A stretch of DNA of 64,000 nucleotides from Cyanobacteria bacterium FACHB-471 (GCA_014695345.1 JACJOC010000077.1:310001-374000), one strand, 5' to 3'. Shown: positions 33,554 to 43,349, counted from the stretch's first letter. Notes: generated by a model not told the origin, from the sequence alone. Numbers and translations: made by a program.

Positions 33554-34099
33554 TTAGGGACGGACGGCCATGACTTCGATTTCGACTAGCCAGCCTGGAT
33601 CAACCAGTCCAGCTACCTGCATCGTCGAGCGAGAGGGGAGGTTGGGCTGCTCCTCAGTGCCAAAAAACTGGGTGTAGCCTTCCATGAATCCAGCAAAATC
33701 CATTGCGCCGCCATTACTGGGATCACCGACCAGGAAAGCCTGCATTTTGACCACATCTCCCATTGTCATATCCATACTTTGAAGAATTGCCTGGATCTTT
33801 TCGAGGACCCCAATAGTTTGAGTTTTGGTATCGCCATAGGCGGCGATGGAGCTTTCTGGGGCAGTTTCATCAAGGACGGGTGGCACCTGTCCACTTAAGT
33901 GAACGAGTGCTGCATTGGGTGGCGTTTCGACGGCAAGAGCGATGGGGAAGGTGGAGTTGGGAATGGAATAGCGAACTACTTCCTGAGCCAGCGTGCGGTG
34001 AGGGGTGAGGAGGAGGAGGGCGATCGCCACTCCAACCACCACCAATGGCATAAAAGCAACCTTGCTCCACGATCTCAGCACTGATTTGAACTTTTTCAT
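33554..34099 (-). CDS. exported RidA/YjgF-family protein
   Basis: 181 residues from ATG 34099, with GAGG 8 bases upstream; longer starts at 34105 and 34129 exist. Residues 10-40 form a signal peptide or anchor (FMPLVVVGVAIALLLLTP, then TLAQ). The mature part is a RidA domain (LVHLSGQVPPVLD, QTIGVLEKIQAILQSMDMTM, GDVVKMQAFLVGDP, PSRSTMQVAGL). RidA proteins hydrolyse reactive enamines/imines; the Arg of the PxRSTMQV segment matches the active-site Arg of the Rid group. An exported RidA is uncommon. The neighbouring exported amine/amino-acid oxidase (34276-35886, same strand) would generate imines, so a coupled periplasmic pathway is plausible. Confidence 0.88.
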   Translation of the reverse strand: MKKFKSVLRSWSKVAFMPLVVVGVAIALLLLTPHRTLAQEVVRYSIPNSTFPIALAVETPPNAALVHLSGQVPPVLDETAPESSIAAYGDTKTQTIGVLEKIQAILQSMDMTMGDVVKMQAFLVGDPSNGGAMDFAGFMEGYTQFFGTEEQPNLPSRSTMQVAGLVDPGWLVEIEVMAVRP

Positions 34100-34275
34100 T
34101 TCCATAGCCTCATGTAGAGACGCGATCAAGAGCGTCTTTGCAGAATATAAATTGCCACAACAAATGCCTTAGGGGAGATTCTGTTTCGTCAAAGTAGCAG
34201 GAGCCATCTCACCCATTGGCATCACAAGGCAGAGCCTTGCCACAAGAATTTTCCTGAACCAGTCAGAAATTTCGC

Positions 34276-35886
34276 TTATGCTGCCAGCGTTTGGGCAGAA
34301 ATTGCCTGAACGGCTTGATGAGCAGAGAGGACTGCTCCCTCCTGCCATCCGGTCAGGTAACTGAGGTGCTCCCCAGCTAGGTAGATTGGACCATCGGGCT
34401 GATTGAGCAGGGGGTAGGCAGTTTCTAGTCCGGCTTCTTCCCATTCAATCCAGCCGCCTCGACTATAGGGAATTTTGTCCCAAGCAATGCTGACTCCTTT
34501 ATCAAATGAAACCTCACTGCCATAGCCAGGATGAATGGTTTCGCCGTCTTCGATCGCTTTGCGGAGCCGTTCCTCATGGGACATCGCTCCGATTCGCTCA
34601 CCAATGTCGTTGTCCCAAATGTAGGCACCCACAATGACTCCTTTTTCTTGCTGGAAGCCGGTTGCCGGATACCAGATTTGAGTTATGTCTCGCTCTGTCC
34701 AGGAAATGCCGCCGTAGATACCGTAGTCTTCTTCCCAAAAGCGGCGATCGGCTTGGAAACCAATTTTCATCGCCTTGGCGTAGGAAGCGGCTCCTATGGC
34801 GATCGCCTCCTTAAAGGCTGGCGAAAAGTCTGCCTCAACGTCATTCAACACGGAGAGCGGGAAAGTGCAGATGACGTAATTCGCGTCTAATGCTCCTTGG
34901 CTACCTGAAGCTTTGTCCGTATAGACAATTCGCACCCCTTCAGCCGTTTTGCGAATTTCGCTCACTTCAGTGCCGTAAGTAATCAAATTACTCACCTGCC
35001 GCTCAAAACCTTTAGCAATTTGATCCATTCCACCTACGGGTTGCAGCATGGTTGCCGCTTGGTGATAGCCCTCACCAAATTGCATCTTGTATTCCCAGAA
35101 GGAGGACTTTAGCAATTCTGATAGGTCAAGTGGCTCGTATTGCTCACCTGCGGTTAACCCGGCTCCTGGTCGCGTACTGTATCCTGCTCGGCTAGACCCC
35201 TTGTAAAGATAATCTGCATCCAGTCCACCAAAGCTCGAAATCATTTCCAGAATTCGTTCCCGGTCTTCGGTTGAAATTTCCTGATCTAACGCATTTCGGC
35301 TTACGGCTTTAGCCAAGAGTTCTGCAATGTAGCCCCGGCTGTCATTGACGACTCGACGATTGAGAACGGGTTCTCCACCAAACGCCTGATCGTCTTGAAA
35401 GTAAGCTGCCCGATTTTCGTTGACAATGACTTCTAGCGGTACGCCAAATTCTTTGCAGTATCCCAACAAGCCTGTGTGGTGATAGGGAATCCGAGCCGGT
35501 CCAGGATTAATGTATAGGTGATCGGCCGCATCAAAGGTGCAGGTTTGGCTGCTATCGGTTTCTGCAATCGTGTCGCCGCCACGAATCGTCCAAATTCGAC
35601 CACCGGGGCGATCGCGGGCTTCCAAAATGGTGCACTCATAGCCTGCTTTAAAGAGTTCATAAGCGGCTGTCATACCCGCAATTCCGGCTCCCAAAATGGC
35701 AACTTTAGTTCCACTTCCTGAACCGCTGGGTAAGTTTGGACGCTCAGCCGCTTTAGCAGGAGAACGTATCAATCCCATTGCTTTCATCGTGGTGAAAACA
35801 GCCGCAGCTCCACCTGCTCTTCCTACTAATTTCAGAAATTTACGGCGCGTCGGAGAAATTTTTCTCCGAGTTGAATGCTGATTCAT
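34276..35886 (-). CDS. Tat-exported flavin amine/L-amino-acid oxidase
   Basis: 536 residues from ATG 35886. The N-terminus carries a twin-Arg motif (TRRKFLKLVG) and a hydrophobic stretch, so the folded flavoprotein is probably Tat-exported. FAD binding: VAILGAGIAGMTAAYELFKA (about 62-81) and ARDRPGGRIWTIRGG. The C-terminal FAD segment is GPIYLAGEHLSYLTGWQEGA. The family (Amino_oxidase, FAD-dependent) oxidises L-amino acids or amines to imines with release of H2O2. The next gene on the same strand is an exported RidA imine hydrolase, which fits amino-acid oxidation. Substrate preference cannot be read here. Confidence 0.92.
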   Translation of the reverse strand: MNQHSTRRKISPTRRKFLKLVGRAGGAAAVFTTMKAMGLIRSPAKAAERPNLPSGSGSGTKVAILGAGIAGMTAAYELFKAGYECTILEARDRPGGRIWTIRGGDTIAETDSSQTCTFDAADHLYINPGPARIPYHHTGLLGYCKEFGVPLEVIVNENRAAYFQDDQAFGGEPVLNRRVVNDSRGYIAELLAKAVSRNALDQEISTEDRERILEMISSFGGLDADYLYKGSSRAGYSTRPGAGLTAGEQYEPLDLSELLKSSFWEYKMQFGEGYHQAATMLQPVGGMDQIAKGFERQVSNLITYGTEVSEIRKTAEGVRIVYTDKASGSQGALDANYVICTFPLSVLNDVEADFSPAFKEAIAIGAASYAKAMKIGFQADRRFWEEDYGIYGGISWTERDITQIWYPATGFQQEKGVIVGAYIWDNDIGERIGAMSHEERLRKAIEDGETIHPGYGSEVSFDKGVSIAWDKIPYSRGGWIEWEEAGLETAYPLLNQPDGPIYLAGEHLSYLTGWQEGAVLSAHQAVQAISAQTLAA

Positions 35887-36307
35887 GGATTTTTCTACGC
35901 TCTAGAAATTTTCCGTACAGCTGCTTTCAAATAAGTACAGTATTTCTATAACCCAACTAAAATCCTTTAGCAGTAAAGTGCCAATACCAATTCTCCTCAA
36001 GGCTGGATATTTTGGAGCGTGCCCCGCGTATGCGGGGCACGCTCCAAAATATCCAGCTTCATGTAGAAACGGTATAAAACAAAGCTTTTAATGGGAAAAT
36101 CGTCCTGGTTTTAGAAACTGTACTAGTTCAAAAACAGTTGTTTCTCTGCTTACGGAATAAGAGGCTAACTTCTATTTTTTTGTTACGATGTATCGCCGAA
36201 TGCTTTTTTGAAAGGCTGTAATTTACATTTACAGAAACATCTATAGCTGAGAAATTTACGCTGTACAAACAGCGTTTCTCCTGACAAGCATTTTCTCAAG
36301 CAACGAA
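35887..36307. other. intergenic between bioD and the oxidase gene
   Basis: About 420 AT-rich bases. Besides the long inverted repeat at 36002-36057, no gene or family was recognised. Confidence 0.5.
36002..36057. repeat. 26-bp perfect inverted repeat
   Basis: Arm 36002-36027 (GCTGGATATTTTGGAGCGTG then CCCCGC) is exactly complementary to 36032-36057, with a 4-base loop. It lies downstream of the minus-strand bioD and upstream of the minus-strand oxidase gene. A terminator role for bioD is possible, but no U-run follows. Confidence 0.85.
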
Positions 36308-37018
36308 TTAGAGATTAGCCATACCTGGCGAGTAACTCATAACGGGCATAAATCTTTCCAGGTTTAGGTTAGAAGCAACCTGAGCAAGCTTATGCAGATC
36401 GGTGGGGTCATCTAGATGAGGAATGCAGCCCAGCACTGGTTTTTGGGTAAGTGACTGAATCAGTTTGGTGGGTGCCCAATTGGCAATTTCTTCGTCGGTA
36501 CAAGGTTTAACGCAGTTGAGAATGATGCCTTTGAGGTGTACCCGAGACTGTTGAGCAAGAGCAGCGTTAGCGACAGCTTGAGAAATCGCCCCTAACCTCA
36601 CAGGCACCACCAGCACCGTTGGCAGTCGCCAATCCCACGCTAAATCAGCCACAGTGGTTTCATGGGTAACCGGTGAACCCAACCCACCTAAAGATTCAAC
36701 CAGGACAAAGTCTCGCTCTTGCTGCAGGGTTTGAAACTGCTGCCAGACCTTTTCAAGCTGAATTTTGCGACCTTCGCGATCGGCAGCGATTGGGGGTGCT
36801 AAAGGGGCTTCAAAGTAGAGTGGCGTAATTTCGTCGGCAGACTGCTGCAGGGTAAACAGGTGAGTATAAAGTTCGCGATCGCCCTTCCCCGATTGAAGCG
36901 GCTTCATAATACCGAGCCGCTGTGAGCTGCAATAGGTTTGCCAGTAAGCTGCCAAAGCGCTCGTTAAAACAGTTTTTCCGGCATCCGTATCGGTGCCTGC
37001 AATCAAGAGGGCGTTCAA
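36308..37018 (-). CDS. bioD: dethiobiotin synthetase BioD
   Basis: 236 residues from ATG 37018. BioD closes the ureido ring of dethiobiotin from diaminopelargonate, CO2 and ATP. The P-loop is [20 protein letters not shown] (GTDTxxGKT), with the conserved MKPLQSG and [13 protein letters not shown] segments. Length is typical. It lies 68 bases after the end of the Ser/Thr kinase gene (37087) on the same strand and could be transcribed with it, although no functional link is evident. No other bio genes are in the window. Confidence 0.92.
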   Translation of the reverse strand: MNALLIAGTDTDAGKTVLTSALAAYWQTYCSSQRLGIMKPLQSGKGDRELYTHLFTLQQSADEITPLYFEAPLAPPIAADREGRKIQLEKVWQQFQTLQQERDFVLVESLGGLGSPVTHETTVADLAWDWRLPTVLVVPVRLGAISQAVANAALAQQSRVHLKGIILNCVKPCTDEEIANWAPTKLIQSLTQKPVLGCIPHLDDPTDLHKLAQVASNLNLERFMPVMSYSPGMANL

Positions 37019-37086
37019 GCGTCACTCCACTTTTAGTTAACAATTCACAATCAGGAACTATACCCTTCTGGTGCTTCAACAGAAGC

Positions 37087-38991
37087 CTATTCTGGTGGCG
37101 GTTCCGTGGGAGCCGTCGCACTAACGCCTAACGTAAAGTCGGTCTCGTCGGTGGATATTACTTCTACAATGTAATCGCCACCGTCCGGCACCTGGAAACC
37201 CCAGAAAACTACATTCGAGGCATCAGGCACCGGTTCACCATTGGGGAAAAGGATATTGAGGGTAGCCGCGCCGTCTATGATCTCGGCGGAAAAGACTTGC
37301 CCTTCCTGTACGTTGACCAGGTAGCGTTTGGTAAGGCGATCGCTCACCGTATCGCTGACTTCTACACCCTCTGAGCCCGCCGGAAAACTCAAGCGTTGTG
37401 TATCGACCTGAGGCTCGACTGGAGTTGGGCTAGGGCTGGGTGTTGGAGTTTCAGTTGGGGTCGGGGTTGGTTCTGGCTCCGGTTCTGGAGCCGCTTCCAG
37501 GCTGAGGTCTAGTCTATAGTCACTTTCCTCGACTCCTCGGACAGGCCTTAGCTCAAGATAGTATTCACCCGTGAAATCAAGTACTCCCTGCCACTGCTGG
37601 ACTCGCTCAGCGTTGCCCTCCACCAAGTCTCCATTGGGGGCAAAGACGCTGAGCAATACTCCCTCACCGTCAATTGCAGCAGACAGAGTTTGCGCTTGCT
37701 CGGCAGACACAATGTAAGTTACAACCTCATTTTCTCTCAGTGTTCCCTCAACGCTGGTCGCATCTCCTGGCGCAAGGTTCAGCCGCTGACTGTATTCAAC
37801 GGGTTCGTCAGTTGGAGTTGGGGTTGCTGTTTCAGTTGGGGTCGGCGTTGCAACGGGTGTGTTGTCAGACCCATTGCGGATCGCGCTAACCACCGCAAAG
37901 GTGGTTATCAACGTGACAATTGCCAGTCCGGTGACAATTCCAGCTACCGCCCAAGGATTGTCCCAGACAGAGGTTTCTGTCTGAGTCGGAATGACTGGCC
38001 CTGCAGCCCGACGGGGTGCATTGGAGCTATGGGCTGTTGGTTCTGGGCGGCGACCTACTGCCACGGTTTGCATTCGAGAAGTAGGGTTGGCTGCCTGAGT
38101 TGCTGAGGTTGGGGTCGGTGGGGGTGGGGGTGGGGGTGTAACGACCGAAGGGTTAGCTAATGCCTGGAGCGCTTGCGCTACCTCACTGACAGATTGGTAG
38201 CGATCGCCCGGACGATAGCTCAGCATTCGATTCAACACTTGAGCAAAACCAGGATTTACCTTTGCCCACTGCTGCCAGTACCAGGTAAGGCTGCGATCGT
38301 CATACAATTCCTGGGGCTCTTTGCCCGTCAGCAGCACTACAGCACTAACCGCCAACGCATAGAGATCGCTATTAGGGTAAGCCCGTCCTGACTGAATTTG
38401 CTCACTTGGCGCGTACCCAATCTTGCCAACGGTCGTCGGTTGATGCTCTGTTTCTGCTGGTTGAACGCGAGTGACAATTTCTTTGACTACACCAAAGTCA
38501 ATCAGCACAGGCAAATGATCCTGCTGCCTGAGAATGATGTTGTCAGGCGCAATATCTCGATGAATAATTCCTTTGCTGTGAATGTGCGCCAACACGGGCA
38601 AAAGCTGCTGCATCAGTTGCAGCACCTCGGCTTCTGTAAACGCTTTACCTTGCGCCTTCCGCTCGTTGAGTAGGGTACGGTAGGTCTTGCCTTCAACGTA
38701 GTCTTGTACGAGGAATAAACGCTGATTTTCCTCAAAGGTGGCACGAAACTGCGGAATTTGAGGATGCTGAATCTGATAAAGAATCGCGGCTTCCCGCTGA
38801 AACAGTTCCTTCGATTTATCTAAAACGTAAGCGCCACTCTGCGATGGGATGAACTCCTTCAGCGCACAGCGCTCGTTAAATCGTCCTAAATCTTCTGCCA
38901 GATAGGTACGACCAAACCCGCCTTGCCCCAAAATGCTCGACAAGCGGTAGCGATTTTGTAAAACAGTCCCGGTGGGAATGGGTGGTTGCAT
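37087..38991 (-). CDS. membrane Ser/Thr protein kinase with two PPC-like extracytoplasmic domains
   Basis: 634 residues from ATG 38991. The kinase domain is about residues 1-275: glycine loop GQGGFGRTYLAED, Lys in CALKEF, catalytic HRDIAPDN, and DFGVVKEI. A Pro/Thr-rich linker follows, then a transmembrane helix (WAVAGIVTGLAIVTLITTF, about 345-365). After a Pro/Thr/Glu spacer come two beta domains (about 405-500 and 530-625) resembling bacterial pre-peptidase C-terminal (PPC) domains, separated by another Thr/Pro-rich linker. This is a receptor-like kinase with its sensing part outside. Pre-DFG and activation-loop sequences look complete, so it should be active. Ligand unknown. Confidence 0.92.
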   Translation of the reverse strand: MQPPIPTGTVLQNRYRLSSILGQGGFGRTYLAEDLGRFNERCALKEFIPSQSGAYVLDKSKELFQREAAILYQIQHPQIPQFRATFEENQRLFLVQDYVEGKTYRTLLNERKAQGKAFTEAEVLQLMQQLLPVLAHIHSKGIIHRDIAPDNIILRQQDHLPVLIDFGVVKEIVTRVQPAETEHQPTTVGKIGYAPSEQIQSGRAYPNSDLYALAVSAVVLLTGKEPQELYDDRSLTWYWQQWAKVNPGFAQVLNRMLSYRPGDRYQSVSEVAQALQALANPSVVTPPPPPPPTPTSATQAANPTSRMQTVAVGRRPEPTAHSSNAPRRAAGPVIPTQTETSVWDNPWAVAGIVTGLAIVTLITTFAVVSAIRNGSDNTPVATPTPTETATPTPTDEPVEYSQRLNLAPGDATSVEGTLRENEVVTYIVSAEQAQTLSAAIDGEGVLLSVFAPNGDLVEGNAERVQQWQGVLDFTGEYYLELRPVRGVEESDYRLDLSLEAAPEPEPEPTPTPTETPTPSPSPTPVEPQVDTQRLSFPAGSEGVEVSDTVSDRLTKRYLVNVQEGQVFSAEIIDGAATLNILFPNGEPVPDASNVVFWGFQVPDGGDYIVEVISTDETDFTLGVSATAPTEPPPE

Positions 38992-39177
38992 GACAGATGA
39001 TTCACTGAGATCTCACAAACAAATAGGAACACGCTCCGCCAAGTTAAAAGTGCGGATGCTCATTGCTCCAAGATCTTGAGCGTATCGCACCAACAGCAAT
39101 TCGCCAACTGACTTGCTGAGTAGTTTGAGCAACGCCAGCCCGATCGCCTTGCGAACACCTCATCATACCAGGGAAGG

Positions 39178-40383
39178 TCACGCCCCTCGCTGCAACCCGT
39201 TCAGGCGAAACAGCAAAAATTGGGTGAACTGATCCGAGTTGAAGTTGTCATCACTCACCAGCAGCAAACTTTGACTGCCATCTGGTAACTGCGGCCCCAG
39301 CACCATACCTTCTAGGTTGTCCAGGGGAATGCCTAAATCTGCCAGGTCGAGCAACAGCCGCTTGCGAATGGGTTCGATGCCGCTCAAGTCTCTACCTAAC
39401 CTGGGAATGCCGGATGTATCTGTGGCTCCGCCTGTAGCTAGCTCAAAAATGCGGGCACCCGCTCCGGCAACGCTAAAAGAGTGTTCCATGCTCAGGAAAT
39501 GACCGCCTTGGTCTAGCACGAGTAACTCAGTCAAACCATTCACCGTGAGCAGTGGTGGCGAATCATTGGGATAAAGATATTCCGCGATCAGCACAGGTAG
39601 CTCGTTGCCAATGAGATAGTGCAGAAAGCGACTGTAGTTGGGTCGTTCTGACGCTTCTGTCTCGTCTGAGTTGACGGGTTGGCGGTCTTGTTCCAGCTCT
39701 GCCTCGGTTGCAGCAAATAGGCGAAACGGTTCTAGCCAGGTCGTGCTAAAGCCTCCAGGATTGAGCGTTAGGGCTTCAAACCCAAGGTTATTTTGCACGC
39801 CTTGGGGCTGATCCTCCACAGTTTTAGGGAGATAGCGTTCTGGAATCGGCAATCGCTGCTGCCATGCGCCTGTCGCCAAGTCGAACTCGTCTATAAATGG
39901 AGGAATGCCATCAGAGGCAACGCCTTCACTGGAGATGAAGACCGTTTGGCGGGGAGAGAGGGCAAGCCCTTCAGGGTCGATGGTGCCTTGGGCAAAGGGT
40001 TCTCCGTTTTCTCCAAGTAAGGTGGTTACTTTCTCGATTTCAACTCCAGCGATCGCCACCTCCCCAGACTCATTACTCAAATTGAGCTTGAGCGTGTAAA
40101 AGCGAGCCGGGGCAAATTCACTGCGATCGTCTGAGAGAACGTAGAAGCGATCGCCCTGCCTGTCATAGGTAAGTGCTGAAAGCCCACGCACAGGTGTCTC
40201 TTGAAACACCGTATCGGTCGGCAATCGATATTCACCTAAGAAATCAAGGGAAAGGTCTAAAAAGAGTCGCTCCTCGGCACTGACCTGAGGCAAAGTACAG
40301 CCTGCAAGGAGCAGTACTGTAAAACTGAGAAGTAGAACTCTTAGAAAAGGGAAAAACCGTTTCAACACTTTAGAAATACCCAA
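39178..40383 (-). CDS. lipoprotein of the phytase-like esterase family
   Basis: 401 residues from ATG 40383. A lipobox (LLLAGCTLP, Cys about 29) makes it a lipoprotein. The body has the pattern of the phytase-like/esterase-like beta-propeller family: GLSALTYDRQGDRFYVLSDD near residues 66-85, FALSPRQ-like FIDPEGLAL segment, GFEALTLNPGG and DNLEGMVLGPQL, and a near-terminal LLLVSDDNFNSDQFTQFLLF. The family may release phosphate from organic phosphates, but activity of this one is unproven. It stands between two minus-strand genes with short gaps. Confidence 0.85.
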   Translation of the reverse strand: MGISKVLKRFFPFLRVLLLSFTVLLLAGCTLPQVSAEERLFLDLSLDFLGEYRLPTDTVFQETPVRGLSALTYDRQGDRFYVLSDDRSEFAPARFYTLKLNLSNESGEVAIAGVEIEKVTTLLGENGEPFAQGTIDPEGLALSPRQTVFISSEGVASDGIPPFIDEFDLATGAWQQRLPIPERYLPKTVEDQPQGVQNNLGFEALTLNPGGFSTTWLEPFRLFAATEAELEQDRQPVNSDETEASERPNYSRFLHYLIGNELPVLIAEYLYPNDSPPLLTVNGLTELLVLDQGGHFLSMEHSFSVAGAGARIFELATGGATDTSGIPRLGRDLSGIEPIRKRLLLDLADLGIPLDNLEGMVLGPQLPDGSQSLLLVSDDNFNSDQFTQFLLFRLNGLQRGA

Positions 40384-40699
40384 ATGCCCCGCCGGAATGC
40401 ACTGTCTGTATCTTAGCGAAACAGTGTTTTAGCGGAGGGGCGATCGCCTTCCCAACCGAGTCAGGGGTAAAGCGATTTACCATCCTAACCAACCCAAACT
40501 TGACTTCCAAGAAACTCATCTAATCTTCATAGGAAGCCATGCTGTATCTACTTTCCAACAAGACTAAGTGAAGTCGCTAGCTCGAAACTTGAAGCTTCAG
40601 TAAAAGGTGAGTGAGCATGATCCGAGATATTTCCTGTTTGAGTGCGCTGATCGTTAAGCCCCCTGATTAATCTCACACCCCTGAGCAAGGAACCCAGAT
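40384..40699. other. intergenic, no gene seen
   Basis: About 315 bases between divergent genes. A HIP1 octamer lies near 40440. Promoters for the lipoprotein gene and the protease gene are expected here; none is clear by eye. Confidence 0.5.
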
Positions 40700-42559
40700 A
40701 TGAAGCCTCTCACTCAGATTTCATCGGCAACAATCGTTACGACTACTTTGCTCGGTGGCCTGTGCATGGGTACGCAGGCAGCGACGCTGATAGGAGAATA
40801 CCTCTCAAAATCTGGCAGCAAAGTCAGTTCAAGCCTGATTTCACTTTCAGCAAATTCAGGAAATAATACAGGGTTGTTCCCAGGAACTTGGGCAAATAAT
40901 TCTCTACTACAAACTTATGGCGGTCATGTGGTGATTGATGCGATCGCCTCTGACAACACCGATGTCCTCTACGAAGATTTGCTTGGACTGGGACTCCAAA
41001 ACGGCTCCAAATATGGCTCCCTTGTCTCTGGTTTGCTGCCGCTTGACGCAATTTCCTCAATGGACAGCTTGAGTAGCTTAAAATTTGCCCGACCCACACA
41101 GTTTCTATCTAACGTAGGGGTAACGACAAGTCAGGCTGATAGATCAATGCGGGCTGATATTGCTCGCTCGACCTTTGGGGTTGATGGAACAGGTGTGACA
41201 GTAGGTGCGCTGTCTGATAGTTACAACAACTTAGATGGTGAAGCCGCTGACATTGCTAGTGGCGATCTGCCGTCCAATGTGAACGTGCTTTTAGACCTTC
41301 CTAGTGGTGGCAGCGATGAAGGGCGTGCAATGCTGCAACTGATTCATGATATCGCTCCTGGTGCAGATCTAGCGTTTTACACTGCATTCCTGGGGGGGCA
41401 AGCAGACTTTGCAAATGGCATTCTTGAGCTGGCCGCAAGCGGATCTGATGTGATTGTGGATGACGTCATTAACCTGGCTGAACCAATGTTTCAGGATGGC
41501 ATCATTGCCCAAGCAGTTGACCAAGTCGTAGCTGATGGTATACCGTACTTCTCCTCGGCAGGCAACAACGATCGCAATGCCTACGAAAGCACCTTCAGAA
41601 ACAGCAGTGTGCTTGATCCCATCTTTGGAGGTGAACTGCATGACTTTGACCCTAGCGCAGGTGTAGATCCGTTTCAAAGCATTTCGGTTCCAGTTGGCGG
41701 AGAACTCTTTATTTCCTTCCAGTGGGATTCCCCCTTTTTCTCGGTCAGCGGCGGTGAAGGCTCTCCGAACGATCTCGACATCTTTCTGTTCGATGATTTC
41801 GGCAATCTACTGGCTTTGGGGGCAGACGCAAATGAAGGCGGCGACGCGGTAGAAATCCTGAGTTTCTTTAATGACGGCTCGTTTGGCACAGACCAATTTA
41901 ACCTGGCAATCTCTAACTTTTCTGGTCCCGATGCTGGATTCATGAAATATGTTGTATTCGGTAACGCCAGCATCAGCGAGTACGACACCAATAGTGGCAC
42001 TGTATATGGTCATGCGAATGCTGAAGGTGCTGAGGCGGTTGGAGCGTCCTTCTACGCCGACACACCTGAATTTGGGACAAATCCACCTATGTTGGAGTTC
42101 TTCTCTTCTGCCGGGTCAACTCCAATCTTGTTTGATGAGAATGGCGATCGCCTCTCCACTCCCGAAATTCGACTCAAACCTGACATCGTTGCTCCTGATG
42201 GCACCAATACCACTTTCTTTATTCCCGGTTTAGACGTTGAAGGGGACGGCTTCCCCAACTTCTTTGGCACCTCGGCCGCGGCTCCCCATGCGGCGGCAGT
42301 CGCAGCCTTGACGCTGGAAGCGGCACCCGGTACAAGTCCTGAAGTGATTTACGAGACGCTGGAAGAAACGGCGATCGACATGAACGCTCCCGGATTCGAT
42401 TTTGACAGCGGTTTTGGGCTGATTCAAGCAGATCGGGCAGTAGGAGCCTTGATTAGCACGCCTCCTGAAGAGGTACCTGAGCCTGCATCGGTCTTTGGGT
42501 TACTGGCAGTGATTGTGGGTGCAGGTTCACGTTTGAAGCGTAAACCGAAAGCTGCATAG
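40700..42559 (+). CDS. PEP-CTERM subtilase-like serine peptidase
   Basis: 619 residues from ATG 40700. An N-terminal signal peptide (TTLLGGLCMGTQAATL) is followed by a prosegment and an S8-like catalytic fold: Asp in VGALSDSYNN (about 173-182), oxyanion Asn in PYFSSAGNND, and Ser in FGTSAAAPHAAAVAALTL (about 523-540). At the place of the usual His motif (HGTHVAG) the sequence reads DEGRAMLQLIHD, so His is replaced by Glu, giving a Ser-Glu-Asp arrangement reminiscent of sedolisins. The C-terminus ends in VPEPASVFGLLAVIVGAG and a basic tail, the exosortase signal. Export to the cell surface is expected. Confidence 0.88.
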   Translation: MKPLTQISSATIVTTTLLGGLCMGTQAATLIGEYLSKSGSKVSSSLISLSANSGNNTGLFPGTWANNSLLQTYGGHVVIDAIASDNTDVLYEDLLGLGLQNGSKYGSLVSGLLPLDAISSMDSLSSLKFARPTQFLSNVGVTTSQADRSMRADIARSTFGVDGTGVTVGALSDSYNNLDGEAADIASGDLPSNVNVLLDLPSGGSDEGRAMLQLIHDIAPGADLAFYTAFLGGQADFANGILELAASGSDVIVDDVINLAEPMFQDGIIAQAVDQVVADGIPYFSSAGNNDRNAYESTFRNSSVLDPIFGGELHDFDPSAGVDPFQSISVPVGGELFISFQWDSPFFSVSGGEGSPNDLDIFLFDDFGNLLALGADANEGGDAVEILSFFNDGSFGTDQFNLAISNFSGPDAGFMKYVVFGNASISEYDTNSGTVYGHANAEGAEAVGASFYADTPEFGTNPPMLEFFSSAGSTPILFDENGDRLSTPEIRLKPDIVAPDGTNTTFFIPGLDVEGDGFPNFFGTSAAAPHAAAVAALTLEAAPGTSPEVIYETLEETAIDMNAPGFDFDSGFGLIQADRAVGALISTPPEEVPEPASVFGLLAVIVGAGSRLKRKPKAA

Positions 42560-42571
42560 AACAATTAAAAA

Positions 42572-42596
42572 AAGGTAGGACTTCAAGTCCTACCTT
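42572..42596. terminator. terminator hairpin between the protease gene and ctaE
   Basis: AAGGTAGGACT and its complement are separated by TCA. On the minus strand a run of seven T follows, so it should end the ctaC-D-E transcript, and it can also act for the plus-strand protease gene. Confidence 0.85.
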
Positions 42597-42623
42597 CCCT
42601 ACTGCTTAGTTTTGGTTGCGTTG

Positions 42624-43247
42624 CTAGAGAATGTAAAGCAAGAAGAACAGCACAATCCAGATCACGTCTACAAAGTGCCAGTAGATTTCTGCTGCTTCTA
42701 CGCCGAAGTGGTGTTCGCCGGAGTAGTGTTCCTTATTGCGCGATCGCCATAGCACTGCCAAAATCAAGCACAGTCCCAGGAATACGTGCAAACCGTGAAA
42801 GCCAGTCAACACATAAAAAGTGCTGGCGTACAGGTTTGTCTTTAAGCCAAATTCCAGGTTGTTGTACTCATAAACCTGACCTGCCAGGAAGATTGCGCCC
42901 ATTACCGCAGTCGCCAGGAACCAGGTACGTAAGCCCTTGACGTTATTCTTCTTGACTGCCACATCCGCTTGGTGAATCACAAAGCTGCTAGAAATCAGAA
43001 TTAGCGTGTTGATTCCTGGTACAAGCAGTTCGCGCTCAGGAGTGCCTTCAGGTGGCCAAACAGGCGCGACCACGCGGAAGGTCAGGTACGCCAGAAACAG
43101 ACCTGCGAAGATCATGCTCTCAGCACCCAGGAAGACGAGCAGTCCAAACAGACGATGGTCTGGATGTTCCTCGTGGTGAGCGGCTGCCTCAGTTTCGTGA
43201 TGATAGTTGAGTGCAGTCTTAGCGGGATCAATCGTTGAACCTTGCAT
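42624..43247 (-). CDS. ctaE: cytochrome c oxidase subunit III
   Basis: 207 residues from ATG 43247. Five hydrophobic segments are visible, including LFGLLVFLGAESMIFAGLFL near the start and ending WHFVDVIWIVLFFLLYIL at the C-terminus. GFHGLHVFLGL and YWHFVDVIW are family signatures. Subunit III stabilises the aa3-type oxidase in the thylakoid or plasma membrane. It is the last gene of the ctaC-D-E operon; the gap to ctaD is 102 bases. Confidence 0.95.
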   Translation of the reverse strand: MQGSTIDPAKTALNYHHETEAAAHHEEHPDHRLFGLLVFLGAESMIFAGLFLAYLTFRVVAPVWPPEGTPERELLVPGINTLILISSSFVIHQADVAVKKNNVKGLRTWFLATAVMGAIFLAGQVYEYNNLEFGLKTNLYASTFYVLTGFHGLHVFLGLCLILAVLWRSRNKEHYSGEHHFGVEAAEIYWHFVDVIWIVLFFLLYIL

Positions 43248-43349
43248 AAGTTTCTGATACCTACGAATGCGACTTTTGAAATTTAAGTGAGATGGACAGT
43301 GCCCACCGGACTGGGAGCAGGTAGGTTGGCACCGCCCACCATGCGCTGA

